Shown here piece by piece: positions 30,801-37,900 of a DNA stretch of 41,094 nucleotides (the stretch's first letter is position 1; each line of letters starts with the position of its first letter). Made by a program: the position numbers and the translations under genes. Under the pieces are notes generated by a model that made no database searches, had not been told where the DNA came from, and saw nothing but the letters and a program-made list of their open reading frames with translations. Where the stretch lies: positions 1-41,094 of IMG/VR virus record IMGVR_UViG_3300032181_000394; one strand, 5' to 3'. This DNA comes from a virus.

Positions 30801-32980
30801 ATAGTTTCTCCTGGTTGGAACTTTCCAGAAAGAGTTTTGACGAAGAGGGTATTGCCAGTGGAGTAGAACCCGTTGGTAAGTCCCTCTATGACTCCGTAAG
30901 CGCCGCTTTTTGCTCCTAGGATGTATTTCCCTGCTTTAAACGTTCCAGACGTTATATCGGCATCTAGAGTGATCTTAGTGAAGTATAGTGGATTGAAGTA
31001 GCTTAATGAGAATATACCATTATATGCTGTTCTTCCTTGTCCAAGTCTTCCTTTAGAAATGATCTTGTCAGTATCAGGATTGAATCCCGATGGATAGTCA
31101 TTAAAGTAGAAGTTCTTTGGTTTAGCAACACCAACCAATGGAGTAATCAAATCGTTGTAATCTTTTACAACTGCCCATTCATCGGAACCTGTATTCTTTG
31201 CATCATTTTCTGAGAGATACAATAGAGTTTCATTATTTGCAGCACCATCTTGATACTCTCTAAAATAAGTATGGAGATGATCTTTTCTGCCGTAAATGGT
31301 TAGTTCTAAGAATGTAGATCCAGCGGCAATATCTGGTCTACTTACGATTGATCTTGAAAGAACTTTTACAGCATCAACTTCAAAAGGCTCTACAAAAGTT
31401 TTTCTAAACCAAAGAGTTCCATAATCTGTTAGGAAATTTGCATCAGTAATACCAGAGAATGGACGATCCAATCTTCTAGCATCCAAGTAGATAGTCTTGA
31501 TTGCAATGTCTTCATTATTGAAGATTACATCATCAGAACCAACAAATTGATATTGTTGTCCTCTTCTATCGATAGTTTGCTTGTAATCGGTAGATAGTTC
31601 AGTGTTATTAGTTCCTACGCTACCATCATTAAAGACAGAGTAGAAATATACATTAGGATATGCAGTTAGTTCAGATCCTTCAGCGTTAAGTGGAATAGAA
31701 CCAAATACATTAGTAATATTGAAGGTAGAAAGACCACTTCCTTTAATAGTTACATTATCTCTTTCAAGGACATCTCTTGCTTTATTGATTGTAACATACT
31801 TCGTTTCTTTGTTTACAATCTCATATCCTCGAACATATGCTTTACCAGAACTGATAGAAGCAACCATCTTTGAACTTGCTTCTTCAACTGATAAACCATT
31901 AACAGTATTCGTCTGTCTGTTTAGACTATAGAAACCATTATTGTTATTCTTCTGATAATACTCTCTGACATCAATGTCGAAATCTTCTACAACGTAATCA
32001 CCAGATTCGTCAAATGTTCTTCTTGCTAGAGTATCTTCTAGAAGTCTATAATCTGCTTGCTTTACTTTCTTCTCAACTACACCAGACTTAATTTTCAGTA
32101 ACTGGATAAAGTTTTTGTCTGTAGCATCCGCATATCCAAACTTAGTTAAATCTACCTTGATTCTAAGTCTAGATGCTCCAGGAGAAGCAAAGTTTGAATA
32201 ACCTCTTGCATTATCATACAGAGAACTATCTTCTTCTGAAGTTACAATGCTTTCTGAAATGGTAAAACCAACTTTTGATGATGGTTTATTGTAATACTTG
32301 TCGATAACCAATAGTTGTTCGTCATTTCTTACGAAGAAACCATTGATAAAATAAATTCCTTGCTCTACTTTTACAGCAGAAGCAAGTCCCATTGCTGGAC
32401 TAGAAAGGGTTGAAGCAACACCAGTATCTGGATCAGTAACTCTAATGCTGGTAGGTAGAACGCTACCATCAGTTCCTACGACTAGAAGAGGAGTGTTGAT
32501 ACCATCAACTACTTCCAGAGTTTCACCTTGCCTGAATGTTGCTTCATCTGCTGCATCACCACTATTGATATACTTTACAAAAATAGTGTCAGATTCTGTT
32601 TCTGAGGAATATTCTGCTGCAACTACAGTCGCAACAACACCAGAAGTAATTCCCTTTAACTTTTGACCAACTAAGGTTTTGATATCATACTTTCTGTATA
32701 CAATATCATCTCCATCGCTAATTGCTACTTCCGAAATGGAAGACAATTTAACGTAGTTTAAATTAGTATTTAAACCAACTTCTCCAGGTATGACAAGTTC
32801 CCCTTGTTTAAATTGGAACTTGCCATAACTTTCAATTTGATTTTGCAGTATGGATTGTAGAGTAGTTAGCTCTCTGCTTTGAATCGAGTATCCAGGTCTA
32901 AAAAGAACCTTGTAGAAATTTTTAGAAGCGTCGAAATCGTCAAAGAAAGGCTCTACGTTTAAGTTGGTTTTTTGTGGCAT
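24830..32980 (-). CDS. DUF4815-like large baseplate/tail structural protein, 2716 aa
   Basis: The N-terminus (MPQKTNLNVEPFFDDFDASK then FYKVLFRPGYSIQSRELTTL and QSILQNQIESYGKF) matches the DUF4815 type of phage structural proteins found in T4-like marine phages. Later family-like segments include ETEMFVFMDGRNIGRYVVPD and NPLAQTFKVENYNGGVFSTG. Between them are inserted beta modules: AKSGAYGVIEG...GKFQPGETIS (about 30770-30980), two GSGY units (TGSGYDSAILTI, GTGYTENPSIVVKG at about 26930-27130) and others. The end is LPSFSSFAVKVVMQTTDPAY. It follows gp8 after 42 nt, the place of T4 gp9/gp10, which suggests a baseplate wedge or fibre-attachment role. No late box is seen just upstream, so it is probably read through from the promoter ahead of gp8. 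Confidence 0.75.
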   Translation of the reverse strand: MPQKTNLNVEPFFDDFDASKNFYKVLFRPGYSIQSRELTTLQSILQNQIESYGKFQFKQGELVIPGEVGLNTNLNYVKLSSISEVAISDGDDIVYRKYDIKTLVGQKLKGITSGVVATVVAAEYSSETESDTIFVKYINSGDAADEATFRQGETLEVVDGINTPLLVVGTDGSVLPTSIRVTDPDTGVASTLSSPAMGLASAVKVEQGIYFINGFFVRNDEQLLVIDKYYNKPSSKVGFTISESIVTSEEDSSLYDNARGYSNFASPGASRLRIKVDLTKFGYADATDKNFIQLLKIKSGVVEKKVKQADYRLLEDTLARRTFDESGDYVVEDFDIDVREYYQKNNNNGFYSLNRQTNTVNGLSVEEASSKMVASISSGKAYVRGYEIVNKETKYVTINKARDVLERDNVTIKGSGLSTFNITNVFGSIPLNAEGSELTAYPNVYFYSVFNDGSVGTNNTELSTDYKQTIDRRGQQYQFVGSDDVIFNNEDIAIKTIYLDARRLDRPFSGITDANFLTDYGTLWFRKTFVEPFEVDAVKVLSRSIVSRPDIAAGSTFLELTIYGRKDHLHTYFREYQDGAANNETLLYLSENDAKNTGSDEWAVVKDYNDLITPLVGVAKPKNFYFNDYPSGFNPDTDKIISKGRLGQGRTAYNGIFSLSYFNPLYFTKITLDADITSGTFKAGKYILGAKSGAYGVIEGLTNGFYSTGNTLFVKTLSGKFQPGETISDEDNNVRRIAIENTISHFVVNKRNQGGYSANTTKISLDGIDFDPSIVKPNIDNGGVCYKISILNRNSLLQTYSAPPEVKAVVSEGVTAPNPEVGAYAVLFKDTVVNYSSENVKSFYSVFGPGNTNKFTADVELSDDKYSNVTNVGAFSFSGAEGWRYLESTGFGDDAGKYVQQGDIIQFTDADSVVNRVIVQSTSSPSGSTKTRIFLDSALHADVVNSSVVRIRPRQKNSNSSTLIFPTGSKQIKTLVKDVSDSKFKYYFRRDFVVEASSGGGNLTFAAQLPFGTQRFVRYTKENYIVTVLDKGSSTTISNGDILYIDDSYVKIDTSTDSTSGLTSGSVRIVLPDDFFGTNLSAPYPKLKLSATLEVTKAKPRLKTAITNKRISIAAAGDRTIPLRGFDYDSEDTQSYSYSDVYNLRYVYLGGQNPPVVDTEGTLVSGEDITNRFTFDDGQRDTFLDVSRIVLKSGFDAPDGQIVVGFDYFDHSQGDFCTVDSYLHEAGVGEDAIPLFNSSVYGTVSLKDVIDFRPKVDSSSVISGFQDKSLLSSGDFINFTGSGGIAASTPAVDTNLEFTISFSESQYLDRIDGVFLTKKGEFIVKQGNSSLNPAKPDMVDDAIALCYVYIPSFTVSNKDVKVIPVDNRRYTMRDIGKLEKRIERLEHYTTLSILEQQALNMQIKDDLGLDRFKSGFLVDNFESHKVGNLQSIDYRCSIDTQQAVLRPQAREDSLGLVEVNPANDERVINGYSFNDGIVTLPFTDLNLVQNVFATKTINPNPFVVLQYAGDVELDPFIDQWYDDSTEPILVNDNTGLFTIFSAKQNVYESFSSIYNNFIINWVGTDRTFYNIEPLTSITSEKSVSSVESASVASSSNISPQNFELAQGIGKKVVGGKSVVNALQLFARGKAVKFSVRRMKPETEMFVFMDGRNIGRYVVPDIRFTGVAGNSPSSFGGSIVTDENGNASGIIIIPSGYPPAQGTSWTGDIETVVYDNTVDGLKFATGEKTIRFTSSSTDEDKTIVDTYGEVKYYSMGALPDNPQSIISTRPSVFKANEGVQSTESNTDIELKPNPLAQTFKVENYNGGVFSTGVDLFFSKKSSSIPIRVYLTNVDLGKPAKNIVPGSVSVLNPETRLRVYASGNLSVQQGENVLGSQSGASGPISRVYDKNDVEVTPLTDGSINLDNEQVYTLILSNHNGTVFLQNETITSPSLTSFNAQNAAGLTLTIAKDSGKIVELTVSNTGSGYDSAILTIESPQLPGGSTATAVCKVSGGKVYDADITIPGTGYTENPSIVVKGTGSGNSGAIIKARIEVDTPAVLMGVSTDVEGVTESITPTHFRFKHPVYLQNNATYALVIETDSTDYNLWTSELGQSDISTNVTVTSQPGLGSVYKSQNTDSWSEDLFEDIKFTLYRAEFDISKTANLYLKNESLGYEELDLNPIETSARSGSTATSPLFKNNNTVLRVNHRDHGFEDRGHSYVFFKDALDVGGITSATLNTNLFQVSNVGLDSYTIIAPYRAGGSEIGGGSVLASHNRKYEKLYAQVQYLQTEGTQINSFVRTTNVVPVDSQTLNYTSYSVSDYEKTFLNEEQFFGNQKMIASNINQTINDLSNSLTYRLELSSDVSYLSPVVDVRYSSIKLSSNRVEDGKGQEDRYGKRYQKLRFFPIYYFAVSGTNDAIDLGQTVQGTASQARGEVLKYDSGVIWVRLTTLNSFTANETLYFSEQSATGGDFDGVTLTIAPTSNTNPGVVKVNPSFDVGETVLGMSPDDTTVTYINKISGKVIYWDSQSQELIVENDKRPINDDYVSEITVGSSFARKAAIGNQDSDIFRANDLIYINGVATSDVKFLKVISMEFEDGVDFVSETNSKNGSSLAKYVTKEIAMNMSGTALDVRLTANVKEISDIKVYYKIKQDSSQENFNDIDWAAFNADGSPDAEMLPTSSNTISGDFESQKAYQEFTYSDSGLPSFSSFAVKVVMQTTDPAYVPKVQDLRAVASF

Positions 32981-33022
32981 CTGACTTGTATCTACTTAAA
33001 CTAAGTTTGAAAGCAGACTAAA

Positions 33023-34861
33023 TCAGAACTCGATAACTAGCTTGATATCTTCAATCTGGTCAGCAGCTCTAGTGATTAGTCTTCTATTCTCTATGTATAT
33101 GACATCTCCAGAGTTCTGTTCGATTTCTGGAAGAGAAACACCATTGGTGAAACTACCGAATAGGGTATCACTTGCTGCTTGGTTGTAAGTATTGTCGATA
33201 CTTCCATCTGCAAGAGAGGTTTCACCATCAAGGTTTGCAGCAAGAGATTCATCGAATGCTCTTACAACACCGTTGTCTTGGTGATAGTCAACGCTTTGGA
33301 AGATCTTAAGAATACCATTTGGGCTTCCTGCAGCATCTGGAGTCCAGGAAACGACCTGACCTTTTGCAGTTCCACCAGTTACAGCTTGAGTAACGACTTC
33401 ATCTACGATGTAGTCTGCACCTGTTCCAGTGATTCTAAATGCGGTTAGACCATTTAGAGTATCTGCGGTTGCATAAGTTGTAGTTCCTCTCTCGTAAGGA
33501 TCGCGGATAATACCGATTCTACGGAAGTCGTTATCAACAGGGAAGTCACCGAAACCTTCGTCATAAGAGAGACGAATATTGGTCATAACTCGCTTACCAT
33601 TGAGTTCGAGTTCCATGTCTCCACCGTGACCTGCTTGTGGAGGTAGGATAACTTCAACTTTACCAGTTGCACCAGCGTTAACGCTAGCACTTGAAGTTAG
33701 AGCAGCATCGTCAAATAGACCGTATGCAGTTGCACCCGATCCTGTTCCTGTTGCAATTGCGACCGTGCCGTAAGTATAACCCGATCCTCTTTCTTGAACT
33801 ACTGCATTTGTGATCGAACCGCTATCTAGGGTTAGAGCAACAATAGCGCCAGAACCATCGCCATTTACTGGAGCATAATAGGTTCCATTGGTAGCATTGA
33901 TGTTTGAACCAGTATCAGTGGTAATATATGCATCGATAGCACCAACAACAACCTTAGATGCAGTGTCAACTCTGGTTGGGTCGGTAGGAAGAACGATTGG
34001 CAGGAAGTCAGTAGATAGGAATCTTAGAACGTCATCGGTTGACATGGTATACATGAACTTCCACTTATATGTTCCACCAGACTCTTCATAGATGCCTGTA
34101 GCAGAATCATATGTTCCAGCAGAAGGAGTTAGTGAAGGTTCTTCAGTGGATGCTTGACCGTTGAGGTTAGAGAAGTCAGTTCCATTGTAGAGGCACTTGA
34201 ATACCTGATACTGTTGGTTCATGACATAGAACTTTGCTTCGCCAATGGTGTTAGCACCAGTAGCGGACTGAAGACCAACTCTACCTGTTTGAGTTGAGAA
34301 ATAATCTGGTCTCCACATATCATATGTGGTGTTAGTCTGCCAGTTATATCTCTTAATTACAGTTCTTACATAATCATTGGTGATTCTCTTTGCTGCAATG
34401 ATATCATCATATACAGAATACTTCTCTTCTTGGTTGTCTACTGGAAGAGGTGCTGCTTCATCGGTTGCATATCTGTAGATACCGACCTTTGCCTGAGCAC
34501 CACCTGCGGTTTCTAGTGTTTGTCCTACTGTTGGAACACTAGCAACGCCTTGTGTGCCATTGATGTTATAGAGTAGAAGTGAATCTTGGAAAACTTGTCT
34601 TACAATGCCTTTGAATGAACCTGTTGCGTAGTTAGCACCGATGTATACTTCATCACCAACGGCGAAACTACCACCTGATTGAGAATAGATCTCAATGAAT
34701 GCATCCCATCTTTGGGGGCGACCAACGAAGAAGTAAAGTCTCGTCCTTTCGTCACCAACTTCAGGATCACCACCCGACCCCGCTGTAGTGCCTTCGGTTA
34801 AAGACTCGATAAACTGCTTCGCGTTAAAAATTCTAAATTTATCTGAAATAATTGCAGGCAT
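33023..34861 (-). CDS. 8: gp8 baseplate wedge protein, enlarged
   Basis: The product is 612 aa against 334 aa for T4 gp8, a dimeric wedge component of the baseplate. The T4-like parts are the start (IISDKFRIFNAKQFIES, RLYFFVGRPQRWD), the middle (YQVFKCLYNGTDF, YKWKFMYTMSTDDVLRFL) and the end (SGDVIYIENRRLITRAADQ), which parallels the T4 C-terminus HSGEMIYMENRPPIIMAMDQ. Extra material sits in three places: residues about 61-130 (FAVGDEVYIG...), the GSGY unit at about 33690-33960 (ERGSGYTYGTVAIA), and a third module at about 33240-33475 (DEVVTQAVTGGTAKGQVVSW). AAGGA precedes the ATG and a doubled late promoter lies upstream. It is a confident assignment. Confidence 0.9.
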   Translation of the reverse strand: MPAIISDKFRIFNAKQFIESLTEGTTAGSGGDPEVGDERTRLYFFVGRPQRWDAFIEIYSQSGGSFAVGDEVYIGANYATGSFKGIVRQVFQDSLLLYNINGTQGVASVPTVGQTLETAGGAQAKVGIYRYATDEAAPLPVDNQEEKYSVYDDIIAAKRITNDYVRTVIKRYNWQTNTTYDMWRPDYFSTQTGRVGLQSATGANTIGEAKFYVMNQQYQVFKCLYNGTDFSNLNGQASTEEPSLTPSAGTYDSATGIYEESGGTYKWKFMYTMSTDDVLRFLSTDFLPIVLPTDPTRVDTASKVVVGAIDAYITTDTGSNINATNGTYYAPVNGDGSGAIVALTLDSGSITNAVVQERGSGYTYGTVAIATGTGSGATAYGLFDDAALTSSASVNAGATGKVEVILPPQAGHGGDMELELNGKRVMTNIRLSYDEGFGDFPVDNDFRRIGIIRDPYERGTTTYATADTLNGLTAFRITGTGADYIVDEVVTQAVTGGTAKGQVVSWTPDAAGSPNGILKIFQSVDYHQDNGVVRAFDESLAANLDGETSLADGSIDNTYNQAASDTLFGSFTNGVSLPEIEQNSGDVIYIENRRLITRAADQIEDIKLVIEF

Positions 34862-34896
34862 TTCTTTATCCTTGAATATAAAGTGGACGAGTTTTC

Positions 34897-34924
34897 GTAA
34901 GTTATTTATATTTATACAACTTAC
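34897..34924. repeat. 7-bp inverted repeat framing the gp8 late promoters
   Basis: GTAAGTT (34897-34903) and AACTTAC (34918-34924) are perfect inverted copies separated by 14 nt that hold the late promoter doublet. It may be a weak hairpin in read-through RNA or a protein-binding dyad. Confidence 0.45.
34903..34916 (-). promoter_or_regulatory. Doubled perfect late promoter (TATAAATATAAATA) for gp8
   Basis: The minus strand holds two exact T4 late boxes, TATAAATA, overlapping by two bases, 42 nt upstream of the gp8 ATG in the 68-nt gap after the gp7-position gene. It is the strongest late promoter in the window and probably drives gp8 and the downstream baseplate/fibre genes. Confidence 0.8.
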
Positions 34925-34929
34925 ACAAA

Positions 34930-37900
34930 TTAGTATATTATTGCGTGTGGGATGATTAAAGCATCGACCTCAACAAAGGTGGTAGAACCTCTTACAAATG
35001 TGACGCCAGTAAACGCCGTCGCGGTTTTACCAGTGTAATGAATTACAGTATAATCCCCAACACCTTCCTCAGTAATATATAGATGACCTTCGGTATGGAA
35101 TCCTGCAGTTGTTGCAACATTAAGTTGACTAATTGATGCAGTATTTTGTTGAGATCCTGCTACAGTAGTAATAGGATTGTTAAAAGAAGGAAGAACATAA
35201 TCAAATGGATTTCCATGACTATCAACGGTGGAAGAAACTCTAGTATCTCCAATAGTCAATCCAGGGTAATACCAATCAAACTGTTCAATACTATCGAAAT
35301 CTGGAATTACATCTAGATGACCAAAATCAAGTTGAGAAACAAATACATTACCAAATGTATGAGTTGATATTCCTAGAACCGCTTGTGTATAATGATCTCC
35401 CTTCAAATTAGTCTCATAGCGAAGATCTACTGCACCAGTAGATGATTGTCTTGTAATTTGAATTTCAGTGCCTGTAACAGTTGTTACAGCAGACGTAGAA
35501 ATAATACTGGTGACCTTAGTTGGTGCTTCTGTGACAGTAACAAGGTTGATTTCACTTTCAACAACACCAGAGATTCCAGACTCTGGAAGGACAGTAACAG
35601 TTTCTGTTAGTAGTCTTATATACTCACCTGCAGGGTGATTCTGAATGGTTGTTCCAAACAGTCCTCTTTCTACATCAAGAATACGACCTTCTTGCTTAGT
35701 TGCATAAGATACAAACTCATCACCAATGAACAATCTTCCTTCATCTGGGAATCTTGCAGTGCTTAGGATGTAAGCGTAGTCTGCTGTATCAGACATTGGA
35801 GCAGAAAGAATTGTTCCAATGTCCTGAGTTGAATCTAAAGCATTTGCTTCAGGAACCTTAGCAGTTTCAAGTGAAATAATGCCAGTAATAAATCTGGAAG
35901 TTCTATCAGAATATAGAGTTACATCAGTAGAAATTGGTTTGACCGCAGTCTTAATATAAGTGAAAGTATCATGATCCGAATCAATATCTGCAAAAGACTT
36001 ATATGCTGTTGTAATGAATGGATTGATTCCAAGTTGAGTGTATGGTTCAATATATGGATGAATCTCTTCGACAAACTTAATAGTTGTCTCAGCAGCTACC
36101 GCAGAATCAATAACTTCTGGTCTTACCGTTACAGAAACCCACGTATTAGTGTCTTCTGGTGCTTCTGGCATAGTCTTGTCAGAAGATGATGTAGTCCATC
36201 CAGATGTAATAAATCTTTGGAGATTGAACTCGTTATATGGTTCAATATAAGGATTAATTACCTCAGTAACTCTTCTATAAGTATCATCTACATCGATAGC
36301 AATATCGAGATCTAGATCGACCGTAGTTAGAACCTTTGTATAAGGAACTTCTGGTGCGTCTGGGAGAGGAATTTCACCAACAGGAGCGGTCCATGAAGTA
36401 GTAAATACAGGATCTACATTTGGAAGAATTGTAAATTCTCCAACAGGAAGTTCTACATATGGATAGATTTCCTGAGTAATCTGTCTCGATGCTTCTTTTG
36501 GAGAATCGAGAATCTCGAAAGAAGTGTATACAATTGGTTGGACGCCACCAACAATTAGAGTAACTTCTGCACTTGGAAGTGGTAAGAATACACGAAGATC
36601 AAGTCTGTAAAGGAATCTGAAAGTAATGCCATAAGATACTTTCTTTTCTTTAATTCTTGTGTATCCACGAGTAGTGATTACCTGAGGTGGTTGGGTGTAT
36701 CCAGATCCAGGATCTGTGATATAAACATCAACAACATCACCATCAATAACTAGAACCTCTGCTCTTGCACCACCACCAAATTCATCTCTAGGAACAAATT
36801 TCAAGAATGGAGCAGTAACATAACCATAAGCAGTTTGTTTGTCCTTATAATTGTTTTCAACATACAATTGTAAGTTTCTCTTATTCCAAACTAGTTTTGT
36901 GATTCCTCCAGTAACAGGATCTACTTCTGCCACTGCAGCAAGACCTTCACCATCAGTATATCCATTATATCCAGTAGCAGTTAATTCTGCCTGAATAAAG
37001 TTCGGAACTTCTTCTCCTGGTCTAAAATCTCGTGTTTTAGCAAAATCAGGAATAGTTGTAATAGTTCTGCGAGATTTTTCGCCATCAATTTTAATTTTAT
37101 CTCCTGGTCTCAGGTTGACGAATGGACCAGATTTTTCATCCCAATATTCTCTTGCTCCGCCAGGTCTCTTATAGAATAGAGCAATAGCATCTCTGGTAAG
37201 AAGTCTCTCGTCATCAACATTTTTATAATAATCAAATGTTGCGACTAGATCACCATCTAATTGATATGCTCTAAACTCCAAAGTTCTCAATGAAGGATTG
37301 TTGTATTGTTGAACAACATCATACCAAGTAGGAGCAGAAGACAATACAATAACAGAATCTGGTTGAATATCATATAGATTCCACCTACTACCAAGAATTA
37401 AATTAGATACATATGGTTCTGTAAATTCGGAATACTTGAAATTGCCAAGTATCTGGAAGTTAGTTGTGCTTCCACTGATCAATTCATAAACATATACATC
37501 AGATCTTCTGTTATTAACAAAATACCAAACAGAAAGATCTGCAGTTGTTGGATATGATGGTAAAGTTTCTTCTTCAGTAATTGTTAAAGTAACTTCGTTT
37601 ACATATGTTTCTGGTTCAAAATCGTAGAATGTGAGTTTCTGATCTAAATCTCTACCATATAATACGAGAACATCGACTCTATTTGCAACAGTAGTTCCAT
37701 CCTCTAAGGTAGTAGAAACAAGAGGTTTCTTAAATGTGATTGTAGAACCACTTTGAACATAAGAATCTCCTCTTCTCTGGAATACACCATCGACGAAAAC
37801 GTAAGCATATCTGTCATCATCGATATACTTAATCTTTCCATCCTCAGAATCATATAGTGGGAAAGGACCAGTTCCTTTGATACGAACCAAATCGCTGTCT

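Noticed and set aside
32981-33022. Terminator or promoter between gp8 and the 2716-aa gene
   Set aside because: Only a 5-bp dyad (ACTTA/TAAGT) without a T run and no NATAAATA box. It is too weak to call.
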